From a virus, in the IMG/VR virus record IMGVR_UViG_3300025645_000002, positions 1 through 64,000 of that record: a stretch of DNA of 64,000 bases; one strand, written 5' to 3'. How positions within the stretch are numbered: the first letter of the stretch is position 1; each line of letters opens with the position of its first letter. The notes below the pieces were generated by a model. That model saw nothing but the letters and a program-made list of their open reading frames with translations. It did no database searches and was not told where the DNA came from. The translations under genes and the position numbers were made by a program. Shown here piece after piece: positions 15,631 to 23,233 of the stretch.

Positions 15631-15875
15631 TATTTAGGGACTTTGTTGCCTTGAACATAGTACGCCATCAGAACCCCAACCATCTCACCGTTGGTTCTCC
15701 GCTCGGTCATACACAGCTGCCGAAAGTTCTCGTAGTCGCTCTCCGGCATACGCACAGACATCTGCACAACTGGGTTTGCTTCGCGCCTGCCCCAACGCTT
15801 ACTGCGCGCTGCGACGAGTTCAGGGTTCTTTTCGGCTTCTTGAGCCAATCCTTCAAAGTTCAAACTTTTAGCCAT
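15630..15875 (-). CDS. Ribbon-helix-helix partition protein (ParB/ParG-like adaptor)
   Basis: The ATG at 15875 is chosen because GGAGG lies just upstream. The 81-residue product has a flexible charged N-terminus and a C-terminal ribbon-helix-helix fold (PVVQMSVRMPESDYENFRQL, then NGEMVGVLMAYYVQG). Small RHH proteins following a ParA gene act as centromere-binding adaptors and operon repressors, as ParG and Omega do. Its gene overlaps the ParA stop by 8 bp. The probable binding sites are the 10-bp repeats in front of parA. An alternative reading is a VirC2-like protein. Confidence 0.75.
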   Translation of the reverse strand: MAKSLNFEGLAQEAEKNPELVAARSKRWGRREANPVVQMSVRMPESDYENFRQLCMTERRTNGEMVGVLMAYYVQGNKVPK

Positions 15876-16566
15876 TACGACCTCCATCATGGTTAAGGCG
15901 AGGTTCTCTTACCCAGCCCAGAAGCTCACGCACCTCTTCTCCAAAGAGGTCGGCGTTAGCCATCGCCTTCTCAACGCCACTGACCTCAACTCTGTCGAGA
16001 TCGTGCAGCGTTCCCCCGTAATTATGCAAAGAGGAATAAGCAGTGCGGTTGTGCAATTCGATGTCAAACGCGCCTACCTTCGCTCTTACCTGTGCATTCA
16101 GGGATTTTGCCAACCGCGACTTCACCGCGGCTTGCGTACGCGCAAACAAGATCCTCACCGGGATCTCCCTACGCATCGACCGAGCCTCAAGATTTACTTG
16201 AGCCAGTGTCTCGATCGCTCCTTCGGCATCCGGCTGTTCGTCTCCCATGGGGATGATCACAAGATCACTCTCCCCCATGGCAAATGCATTCAGCCGGGTG
16301 GCCGCTCCTTCCAGGTCCAGAATAACGAAATTGAAGTCCCGGTCAGCGATCGCAATCGCATCATGGATTTCTCTCTCGCTCGTGCAAGACAGCACTCTGA
16401 TATTCTCAGGAAGATTTGCTTTCGTGGCCCACGCCTTCAAGCGTTGAGCGGGATCTGCATCAATAACGCAAACCCGGCTTCGTTGAGCCAACGTGACGGC
16501 AAGTATAATTGCCGACGTGGTCTTACCAGCACCCCCTTTGGAGGATGCAAATGTGATGATCGCCAT
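15868..16566 (-). CDS. parA: ParA-family partition ATPase
   Basis: The ATG at 16566 (MAIITFASSKGGAGKTTSA) has CTGGAG upstream. The 232-residue product carries the deviant Walker A KGGAGKTT (residues 10-17) with the signature lysine, the Walker A' region VCVIDADP (about 34-41) and Walker B NFVILDLEG. It is a small ParA without an N-terminal HTH (type Ib, near VirC1 and ParF). Such proteins form ATP-dependent patterns on the nucleoid to move plasmid copies. With the RHH gene it makes a complete segregation pair, transcribed divergently from the phage replication operon. Confidence 0.9.
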   Translation of the reverse strand: MAIITFASSKGGAGKTTSAIILAVTLAQRSRVCVIDADPAQRLKAWATKANLPENIRVLSCTSEREIHDAIAIADRDFNFVILDLEGAATRLNAFAMGESDLVIIPMGDEQPDAEGAIETLAQVNLEARSMRREIPVRILFARTQAAVKSRLAKSLNAQVRAKVGAFDIELHNRTAYSSLHNYGGTLHDLDRVEVSGVEKAMANADLFGEEVRELLGWVREPRLNHDGGRNG

Positions 16567-16630
16567 ACTCAGACTCCAGTTTCCCAATCAAAGCCGTGCT
16601 CCCACCATACACATACTTTTTTAGATTTGT

Positions 16631-16660
16631 GTATCAAATTGTATCAAACTGCATCAAATC
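16631..16660. promoter_or_regulatory. parS: Three tandem 10-bp repeats, candidate centromere/operator
   Basis: GTATCAAATT, GTATCAAACT and GCATCAAATC follow each other without gaps 65 bp upstream of the parA start. The exact 10-bp period places them on one face of the helix. RHH partition proteins bind such short tandem repeats both as operator and as centromere, so this is the likely site for the downstream RHH protein. The sequence pattern is direct; the binding role is inferred. Confidence 0.65.
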
Positions 16661-16701
16661 ACCCCAAATCGCTGCTTTCATGTAGTTTTTTGGGGTTTTT
16701 T
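16661..16701 (+). terminator. Hairpin followed by T-run
   Basis: ACCCCAAA (16661-16668) pairs with TTTGGGGT (16689-16696) and is followed by five more T residues; there is also a T-run on the loop side of the right arm. It could terminate plus-strand transcription before the replication operon. It abuts the 10-bp repeats. Confidence 0.55.
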
Positions 16702-16721
16702 CGTAAGGAAGGCCTTCTCTT

Positions 16722-17228
16722 ATGAGCTCCCCTACCGGTATTTCTACCTCACACGACGAGATACACGCACTAGCTCTCATGGTTTCTGCTTCGCTGGATA
16801 CCCCCCTTCACCTCATAAAGAGGGACGGTAAGCTCACCCACGCTCTTATGCGTGTCCGTCAGCGCATCATACGGGAAGTGCATTCTGTGGGGCGTTACAA
16901 GCGCCAGACCATTGCCGACTTCTTCGGCCTTTCAATCTGCACAGTGACGGCCTCCCTCACAGAAGAGCAGAAATGTAAGCCCCGCCCCTACACACCCGAA
17001 GAGGACGCCTTGATCGCCTCGATGCACCGTAGCGGAAGTTCGATCCCACAGATCCTCAAGCACATATCCTCCCGCTCAGCCTCCTCCATCCGCAGACGCT
17101 TGGCTCATCTCAAGAAAGGAGATCCATCGATCTCCCGTGACCACCAGCCCACATATCTGGGATGCGTCCCTCCGTTAATGCTCGAGCTTGCTCGTCGAGA
17201 GAATGAACGGATGCGGAGTAATTTATAA
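16722..17228 (+). CDS. SANT/Myb-like DNA-binding protein, possible regulator
   Basis: AAGGAAGG precedes the ATG. The 168-residue product has a first helix-turn-helix-like part (KRQTIADFFGLSICTVTASL, about residues 66-85) and a second, SANT/Myb-like part (YTPEEDALIASMHRSGSSIP, then SASSIRRRLAHL). This suggests a sequence-specific DNA binder. It stands between the partition operon and the helicase gene, where a regulator of the replication operon or of the switch between plasmid and lytic states would fit. No known repressor family is recognised, so the regulatory role is inference. Confidence 0.65.
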   Translation: MSSPTGISTSHDEIHALALMVSASLDTPLHLIKRDGKLTHALMRVRQRIIREVHSVGRYKRQTIADFFGLSICTVTASLTEEQKCKPRPYTPEEDALIASMHRSGSSIPQILKHISSRSASSIRRRLAHLKKGDPSISRDHQPTYLGCVPPLMLELARRENERMRSNL

Positions 17229-17292
17229 CTCCCCATTCCGTTTTTTTGAGGGGGTCTTCCAGAAACTCCCACTCCTCAACGAAAGACATACC

Positions 17293-18666
17293 ATGACCTC
17301 CCTCAATCCTGACCAACTGAAGGCAGCCAATGCCTTCCTAGACTTCATGCTCTCCGATGATATCTATGCCGTCATCACCGGCCCTGCTGGTGTCGGAAAG
17401 ACCTTCCTCATGGAGCACCTCTCCAACAACGGTATGAAGATGTACGCCGATGCATGTACTCTTATACAGGAAGAGCCAAAATACACTGAGACGCACTTCA
17501 CAGCCACAACCAACAAAGCCGCTGAAGTTCTCGGTACATCCATTGGCAAGCCTGTCAGCACCATCCACTCATTCTTGGGTCTCAAGATTCAACGGAACTT
17601 CGACACAGGCAAAGCCTTCTTAACCAAGTCGCGCAACTTCCATATTCGCGAGGGTGTCGTCGTCTTCATTGACGAAGCTTCTACAATCGACACCGACCTC
17701 ATGAAGTTTCTCGATATAGGCCTGCCTAATTGCAAGATTGTCTTTGTAGGTGATCACGCTCAGATGGCCCCGGTCAACGAAGACATCTCCCCCGCATTCC
17801 TTATCGGTAAGCCAGAGAACTGCTACACGCTGACCACGCCTGTGCGTAACGCCGATACCCCAGCACTCATGGCTCTTTGCCAGCAGCTGCGTGACACTGT
17901 CGAGACAGGTATCTTCAAGCCTATCGTGGCTGTCCCTGGCGTCATCGAGTACCTCACACCAGATCACATGGAAGAAGGTCTGGGGTACGTCTTCGAAGAT
18001 CCCGATCCTTCTTGCCGTGTCCTGTGCTTCACAAATGACCGCGTCAAAGACTACAACGCCCACATCCGCGAAGATGTCCGCTCTCTTCCGGCGCACCTGA
18101 CCGTAGGTGAAGCTGTCGTTGTCGGTGACTCCTACCAGCGCGGCCAACTCACATTCTCCGTCGAGCAGCAACTCACCATCACGTCTGTTGGACCTGACTT
18201 ACCGACCGGCTACGAGTATGAGGGTGAGCCTGTCATGGCTCGTGACGTCGGCTTTGGTGATGCCGACCCTGACGCACCCTTCTTTGGCGCCCCCGTCTGC
18301 ACCAACCCTCACGTCCTCAAGAGCGCCCTTGCAGTGGTCAAGCGGCGTAAGGACTGGCGCACCTTCTACGAGATGAAAGACCGCTTCCTGGATATCCGGG
18401 ATAAGGCCTCTTGCACCGTCTATAAATCACAGGGCTCCTCCTACGATTTCGTCTTCGTGGATCTGGGGAATATCGGAACCTCTTTCGATGCCCAGCAGGT
18501 AGCGCGCATGATCTATGTCGCTGTCTCCCGAGCACGCCATAAGGTCTTCTTCTATGGTGAGCTCCCCAATCGCTACAACGACTCCAAAGGAGCTCAGCTA
18601 TGGATCCCAAAGAATGGGCCGAACTCATCTCAGGAAAACTCCTCGAATACGACCGAGGCCGCCTGA
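17293..18666 (+). CDS. RecD/Dda-like superfamily 1 DNA helicase, N4 gp37-like
   Basis: The ATG at 17293 begins MTSLNPDQLKAANAFLDFML. The frame extends upstream, but that part reads poorly. The 457-residue product has Walker A GPAGVGKT (residues 30-37), the DEAS box of motif II (VVFIDEAST), a motif III-like FVGDHAQMAP and the C-terminal UvrD_C_2-type region (TVYKSQGSSYDFVFVD then ARMIYVAVSRARHK). Dda-like helicases unwind 5' to 3' and support phage replication and recombination. The 3' end overlaps the next gene by about 67 bp. Confidence 0.9.
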   Translation: MTSLNPDQLKAANAFLDFMLSDDIYAVITGPAGVGKTFLMEHLSNNGMKMYADACTLIQEEPKYTETHFTATTNKAAEVLGTSIGKPVSTIHSFLGLKIQRNFDTGKAFLTKSRNFHIREGVVVFIDEASTIDTDLMKFLDIGLPNCKIVFVGDHAQMAPVNEDISPAFLIGKPENCYTLTTPVRNADTPALMALCQQLRDTVETGIFKPIVAVPGVIEYLTPDHMEEGLGYVFEDPDPSCRVLCFTNDRVKDYNAHIREDVRSLPAHLTVGEAVVVGDSYQRGQLTFSVEQQLTITSVGPDLPTGYEYEGEPVMARDVGFGDADPDAPFFGAPVCTNPHVLKSALAVVKRRKDWRTFYEMKDRFLDIRDKASCTVYKSQGSSYDFVFVDLGNIGTSFDAQQVARMIYVAVSRARHKVFFYGELPNRYNDSKGAQLWIPKNGPNSSQENSSNTTEAA

Positions 18667-19091
18667 GTGAAAACAAAAGCGAACTGATTCTAAATCACGC
18701 AAAGTTAACCGGTAACCACACCGGTTTTCTTTTCGGGGGGAGATTCATCTCGAACTTGCCCCCGGTACAGCACCGGAATGTCGTCAAGAGCATGCTCCAT
18801 CCCCTCCTCCATGATGACGCTCGTCTGTATCTTGATGACGTCAAGCTGGCCGATCGTGAAGAGATGCAAATTAGGCAGGGCGTCTATTCGCTCCTGCAGC
18901 ACTGCAATGATTTTCAAGATGCCCGAGACGCTCTTCCTGATGCCATCGTCAATCTCTTTCAAGCTTTGTCGATGTTCAAACGTACCCGGCCTGAAGCTTA
19001 TCCCATCGCACATAGCGAGATCAAAATGCACAACTGGAAGATCATTTCAGATGTCATTTTCACCCGCTTCGCCAGTGCCCTAATCAACTGA
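18600..19091 (+). CDS. Hypothetical protein, 163 aa, overlapping the helicase gene
   Basis: An AAAGGAG site precedes the ATG at 18600, inside the helicase gene and in a different frame. The product continues with a good protein-like composition to 19091, 7 bp before the DNA polymerase gene. The C-terminal half (SLLQHCNDFQDARDALPDAI, then FKRTRPEAYPIAHS) looks helical. No family is recognised. A small hairpin at 18707-18726 followed by T residues lies in its 5' part and could be a terminator if the gene really started later. Confidence 0.6.
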   Translation: MDPKEWAELISGKLLEYDRGRLSENKSELILNHAKLTGNHTGFLFGGRFISNLPPVQHRNVVKSMLHPLLHDDARLYLDDVKLADREEMQIRQGVYSLLQHCNDFQDARDALPDAIVNLFQALSMFKRTRPEAYPIAHSEIKMHNWKIISDVIFTRFASALIN

Positions 19092-19098
19092 GGCCCCC

Positions 19099-21120
19099 AT
19101 GCAATACCAGACATTCACAGACATCGAAGCTACCACCTACCCTGTTGCTGTTCTGGTTCCTAAGCTGGAAGTAGACGGCATCGTCCGTGAGTATCTGGAT
19201 CCAAGCACAATCAATCCCCAAGACGTTGTCGCATACCAGCTTCATATCGCTGGCAAGACGACGCCTATGGTTGAGCAGAAAGCATTTCTCGATGAGATGC
19301 TGTCCATCTTTGAAGACTTGGAAACCAAGTACATCCTTGTCAGCGATCCCGCATACTTCAAAACACTCACCGGCGTGAATAAGGCAGACGCCTATCTTGG
19401 TTACGTCTTGCCAAATACCTACCCCGCTTCACAGGCCCACCGCTTCAATGTGATTTTCATCCCCAACTTCCGTCAGGTCTTCTATGACCCGCAGCGGACA
19501 CGGAGCAGAATCACCCAGGCTCTGGACGCTCTTCACAGCCACAGGAACGCGCATTACAGGCCCCCGGGCGATTCCATCATCCACTTCGAGGCCTACCCCA
19601 GCACAGTCACTGACATCGCTGCTTGGCTCCAGAAGCTCATGGACATGCCGTCCCTCACAGCTGACATCGAAGCCTTCTCTCTGCGTCATTACGATGCCGG
19701 TATAGGCACCATTTCTTTTGCATGGAACAAACACGAAGGGATAGCCTTTCCCGTCGATCTGGGAACCAATCCAGTTGAGATACGCCGCCTTCTCGTCAAG
19801 TTCTTTCGTGAATACAAAGGCAATCTCAAATGGCACAACGGCAGCTATGATCTGACCGTCCTTATCTACCAACTCTTCATGGACGATATCTTGGACCAAG
19901 AAGGCCTGCTCACAGGTCTCGAAGTCATGGCGCAGCGCGACTGGGACGACACCAAGCTCGTCGCCTATTTCGCAACCAACTCCTGCGCCGGCAACAAACT
20001 CAGCCTCAAAGATCAGGCGCAAGAGTTTGCAGGCAACTATGCTGAATCTGAGATCAAGGACATCACCAAGATCCCCCTGCCCGATCTCCTGCGCTACAAT
20101 CTCGTTGACTCTCTGGCGACTTGGTATGTCTGGGACAAGCACTGGGACACCCTGATCGCTGACGATCAGCTCACCACCTACACTGATCTCTTCATGCCTG
20201 CCCTCACGGACATCATTCAGATGCAACTGACAGGTATGCCTGTCGATATCAGCAAGGTCTCCTACGCCAGGGAAGCTCTTGAGATCGAAATGGCTGAGGC
20301 GGTACGCCGCATTCAGACAGAACCAGTGGTGCAAGCTTTCACGTATGAGCTTGATATGGAGCACGTCGCCAAACGGAATGCGGCGCTCAAAACCAAGACC
20401 ATCAAAATGGGCGAAGAGCCACAGGAGTTCAATCCTAACTCGGGTCCCCAGCTTATCCGGCTTCTCTACGAAGATGTCGGCTTACCTGTTCTTGAACGGA
20501 CAGACACCAAGCTCCCTGCCACTGGCGGGGAAGTCTTGGAAAAGCTCAAGGCACATACCGAAGATCTCCAGATCATCAACTTGCTCGATGCTCTGATGAA
20601 TTTCAAAAAGGTCGAGAAGATCCTGTCTTCTTTTATCCCGGCACTCGAAGGCTCCGTTCAGGGTCCTGATGGCTGGTACTACCTCTTTGGTTTCTTCAAT
20701 CTTGGGGGGACTATCTCTGGTCGCCTGTCTTCCAACAGCCCCAATCTTCAGAACCTCCCTGCCAACTCCAAGTTTGCAAAAGTCATCAAAGACTGTTTCG
20801 TTGCGCCTGATGGACAACTGTTCATTGGTCTCGACTTTGCATCACTTGAAGACAGGATCTCTGCTCTGACCACCAAAGACCCAAACAAGCTTGCCGTTTA
20901 TACGGAAGGCTTCGACGGTCACTGCCTCCGGGCACAGAGCTATTTCTCTGAAGAGATGCCTGACATCGAACGTGCGCCTGAAAATGCGCGCTGCTTTGAA
21001 GCCACGATCAATGGCTCCTCAGTCTTTTTCCATGAACATGAATCTGTGACTTACCTCGGCCAATCTATGTCCGGTGGCGAGTTATGGGATCGTCTCTCCA
21101 ACGTGCAGACAGCTGCATAA
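19099..21120 (+). CDS. polA-N: DNA polymerase family A, N-terminal part (exonuclease and motif A)
   Basis: The 673-residue product has a 3'-5' exonuclease domain: TADIEAF (Exo I, about residues 186-192), LKWHNGSYDLTVL (Exo II) and YNLVDSLATWYVW (Exo III). The polymerase part follows with GTISGRLSSNSPNLQNLP (about 537-554) and motif A as GLDFASLEDR (about 576-585). It then ends after a short insertion-like tail (FEATINGSSVFFHEHESVTY). Motifs B and C are missing here and are found in the gene at 21760. N4 gp39, the homologous enzyme, is a single chain of about 870 residues, so this is half of a split polymerase. Confidence 0.9.
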   Translation: MQYQTFTDIEATTYPVAVLVPKLEVDGIVREYLDPSTINPQDVVAYQLHIAGKTTPMVEQKAFLDEMLSIFEDLETKYILVSDPAYFKTLTGVNKADAYLGYVLPNTYPASQAHRFNVIFIPNFRQVFYDPQRTRSRITQALDALHSHRNAHYRPPGDSIIHFEAYPSTVTDIAAWLQKLMDMPSLTADIEAFSLRHYDAGIGTISFAWNKHEGIAFPVDLGTNPVEIRRLLVKFFREYKGNLKWHNGSYDLTVLIYQLFMDDILDQEGLLTGLEVMAQRDWDDTKLVAYFATNSCAGNKLSLKDQAQEFAGNYAESEIKDITKIPLPDLLRYNLVDSLATWYVWDKHWDTLIADDQLTTYTDLFMPALTDIIQMQLTGMPVDISKVSYAREALEIEMAEAVRRIQTEPVVQAFTYELDMEHVAKRNAALKTKTIKMGEEPQEFNPNSGPQLIRLLYEDVGLPVLERTDTKLPATGGEVLEKLKAHTEDLQIINLLDALMNFKKVEKILSSFIPALEGSVQGPDGWYYLFGFFNLGGTISGRLSSNSPNLQNLPANSKFAKVIKDCFVAPDGQLFIGLDFASLEDRISALTTKDPNKLAVYTEGFDGHCLRAQSYFSEEMPDIERAPENARCFEATINGSSVFFHEHESVTYLGQSMSGGELWDRLSNVQTAA

Positions 21121-21137
21121 ACCCAAAGGACTCTACC

Positions 21138-21749
21138 ATGTCTACACCCCGCCTTACCAACGACACGCGTGAAGCTATCATTTCAGGCATCATGACTCAT
21201 GCTTTTGGAAAAGATCTTCAAATCCAGAAGGATACAGAGATCCAGTTTTCCCATGATCTCTTCGAGTCTGTCTACAAAAACGACCTTGAGACATTGCGCA
21301 CTGCAGGCTCTCACATGTTTCCGGAATCAAACTCTTTCCGCATCAGTTTTGAGGGATCAACACAGCAATGCTCGTTTTATTCTGGTATTCAGAATGTCCA
21401 TTTTTACGAATCTTGTGGGATATACCCCAGTAAACCAGAAAAATCTACTCGTCGTGTGCCTGATCAGGTCAAAACTTGGCGGCCCATCACTGTTCTGGAT
21501 CCAAAGACCAAACTTGGAAAGCGTTTTGAGGCGCTTGAAAAGTCTCACGATGCTTTGCTGGAGCGCGTTGTTTCTGCTCATGCCAACGCCAAAGCCATTC
21601 TCACCAAAACTTCATCTTTCAAAAAACTCCTTGAGATCTGGCCTGAAATTGAAACCTTCGTGAAACCTTTCATGAAGAGCGAGACAACTGCTCAGGTTCC
21701 CATGATCCAGGTCGAAGCACTCAACACTTCTTTGGGTCTTCCAGCGTAA
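21138..21749 (+). CDS. Nmad5-like protein between the two polymerase halves
   Basis: The ATG at 21138 has AAAGGA upstream. The 203-residue product begins STPRLTNDTREAIISGIMTH and ends with a helical part containing SSFKKLLEIWPEIETFVKPF. This layout, short basic N-terminal helix and a C-terminal KxLxExWPE segment, resembles the Nmad5 domain family, which is found in phage gene sets linked to nucleotide modification and has no proven activity. The gene has its own ribosome site and stop and replaces the linker of the split DNA polymerase. The family call is from memory and moderate. Confidence 0.6.
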   Translation: MSTPRLTNDTREAIISGIMTHAFGKDLQIQKDTEIQFSHDLFESVYKNDLETLRTAGSHMFPESNSFRISFEGSTQQCSFYSGIQNVHFYESCGIYPSKPEKSTRRVPDQVKTWRPITVLDPKTKLGKRFEALEKSHDALLERVVSAHANAKAILTKTSSFKKLLEIWPEIETFVKPFMKSETTAQVPMIQVEALNTSLGLPA

Positions 21750-21759
21750 GGAGCCAAGC

Positions 21760-22524
21760 ATGCTGACTATCACTGATATGATCGACGAGATCTCTGAGAC
21801 GTCAGCCTCTGCGCATGACGTCGCTCGGATCAACTCTGTCGCTACTCTCTATCCAAAGCAGCGGCAGATCTCCAAGACACCTACCTTCGCGCTCACTTAT
21901 CAGGGCACCTTCGTCACGCTTATGGTCAAGTGCGGGTTCACCAAAGAACTCGCCACGCAAATCTATGATAGATTCCATGGGCTTTACCGGGTCTCTGACG
22001 AGTGGGTCGATGCGCAGCTCAAGCAAGCCTCCAACACTGGCTACATCACCGCTGCATTCGGCCTCCGTGTGCGCACACCTCTGCTCAAGCAGGTTGTCAT
22101 GGGAAACCGTGCTACGCCTTACGAGGCGGCCGCTGAAGGGCGCAGCGCAGGCAATGCGTTGGGACAGTCTTATTGTCTCCTCAACACACGGGCTTTGACC
22201 GAGTTTATGATCAAGGTCCGGGCACACCCGGAGTACCGCTACCGCATCCGCCCTATCTCTCAGATCCACGACGCAACCTACATCCTCATCCCCGATGACA
22301 TCGAGGTTCTGCGTTGGGTCAATAAGCACCTTGTCGAGGCTGTGGAGTGGCAGGACGATCCTGCCATTGCGCATGATCTCGTTAATCTGGGCGGAGAACT
22401 CTCTGTCTTCCACCCATCGTGGTCTCACGAAGCTGTCCTCAGCAATGGAGCCAGTGAAGACGACATCCGAACTGCAATTGCAGACCATCTCACCAAGCTA
22501 CAGTCCAAAGGCATTGTAGTTTAG
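21760..22524 (+). CDS. polA-C: DNA polymerase family A, C-terminal part (motifs B and C)
   Basis: AAGGAG precedes the ATG. The 254-residue product contains motif B as RQISKTPTFALTYQG (R35, K39, F43, Y47), the O-helix that binds the incoming nucleotide, and motif C as QIHDATYIL (H-D near residues 170-171), the second catalytic carboxylate. It starts shortly before motif B, exactly where the upstream gene leaves off. The two chains must associate to form an active enzyme. Together they add up to about 927 residues, in line with N4-type polymerases plus linker. There are no intron or intein features at either end. Confidence 0.9.
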   Translation: MLTITDMIDEISETSASAHDVARINSVATLYPKQRQISKTPTFALTYQGTFVTLMVKCGFTKELATQIYDRFHGLYRVSDEWVDAQLKQASNTGYITAAFGLRVRTPLLKQVVMGNRATPYEAAAEGRSAGNALGQSYCLLNTRALTEFMIKVRAHPEYRYRIRPISQIHDATYILIPDDIEVLRWVNKHLVEAVEWQDDPAIAHDLVNLGGELSVFHPSWSHEAVLSNGASEDDIRTAIADHLTKLQSKGIVV

Positions 22525-22539
22525 AACCAAGGAATCCCT

Positions 22540-22866
22540 ATGTCCAAGAAATCCCCCCTCCCTGCTGCCGAAGCAAACGCCTACCATTTTCTAGCTGCGG
22601 CTCAGGTCCGCTACATCGACGAAGATGATCAGGTTAAAGATCACACGCTGAACACCATGCTGCAGGGTACGAGCCCGCAGATTCATGCCCATGAATTGTC
22701 GGTCATCACCAAGTCCGCGCATCAGCGGGCTTGTCAGGAACTGGGTATTGCCCCGAACAAAGTGACCAATATCACAATTCTCAACATCCAGCTTCTGAGC
22801 ATCTGCCCCGAGTCTGTCTTTCACGGCACCGCAGCTGAGGCACCTCCAAAATCTGAGGTGCACTGA
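22540..22866 (+). CDS. Hypothetical protein, 108 aa
   Basis: AAGGAAT precedes the ATG, and the stop overlaps the next start (TGATG). The product (MSKKSPLPAAEANAYHFLAA at its start) is soluble and mixed in composition, with a repeated-looking segment VTNITILNIQLLS. No motif or family is recognised. Its place between polymerase and exonuclease genes corresponds to small genes found here in N4-like phages. Confidence 0.65.
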   Translation: MSKKSPLPAAEANAYHFLAAAQVRYIDEDDQVKDHTLNTMLQGTSPQIHAHELSVITKSAHQRACQELGIAPNKVTNITILNIQLLSICPESVFHGTAAEAPPKSEVH

Positions 22867-23132
22867 TGGATTACGTCACGCATATTGAGCATGCCAGTAT
22901 CTGGCTTCGCAAGTCCGGCGTCTACAAGCAGGCAAGATTGTTTGTCCGCGGTGAGGTCCTCTTTGCTGAAATGGGCTCTGGGTATATCCGTCTTCACGCA
23001 TCCGGTGCGACATCTGTTCCCACCATGCATTGGCTCGAGATTGATCCCAGCCCTGACTTCCGTCTGACCCATACGGACAGGCAACCTCCCGCCATTGAGC
23101 GGATCAGGCTTTCCACTCAGAAAGCTGCATAA
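22866..23132 (+). CDS. Hypothetical protein, 88 aa
   Basis: Translationally coupled to the preceding gene by a one-base overlap (TGATG). The product starts MDYVTHIEHASIWLRKSGVY and has a small beta-rich core (ARLFVRGEVLFAEMGSGYIR). No family recognised. It is the last gene before the long hairpin at 23141. Confidence 0.65.
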   Translation: MDYVTHIEHASIWLRKSGVYKQARLFVRGEVLFAEMGSGYIRLHASGATSVPTMHWLEIDPSPDFRLTHTDRQPPAIERIRLSTQKAA

Positions 23133-23140
23133 AGCTCTAA

Positions 23141-23190
23141 ATAGTCCCCGGCATCCATTTTTTCTGGTCAAAGCCGTTGTCGGGGGCTAT
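23141..23190 (+). terminator. Long hairpin with T6 in the loop
   Basis: ATAGTCCCCGGCA (23141-23153) pairs with TGTCGGGGGCTAT (23178-23190) over 13 bp with two G-T pairs. The loop holds TTTTTT. It lies between the small genes and the exonuclease gene. A CA-rich tract (23191-23216) follows directly. It could attenuate, terminate in part or protect the downstream RNA end. Confidence 0.55.
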
Positions 23191-23233
23191 CACCTCACAC
23201 CACACCCCACCCAACCACATCAGGAGCATTGTC

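Noticed and set aside
17228-17256. Hairpin with T7 before the helicase gene
   Set aside because: Only four to five base pairs can form (CCCC with GGGG), too weak to group with the other T-loop hairpins.
18707-18733. A terminator AACCGGT-AACCAC-ACCGGTT plus TTTCTTTT
   Set aside because: It lies within a frame that looks coding (18600-19091). Left as a note in that gene entry, because either reading is possible.
21001-21780. Intein or group I intron in the DNA polymerase
   Set aside because: The sequence before the first stop has a cysteine but none of the later intein blocks, and no C-terminal His-Asn. Each of the three genes has its own ribosome site and start. No intron core was recognisable.
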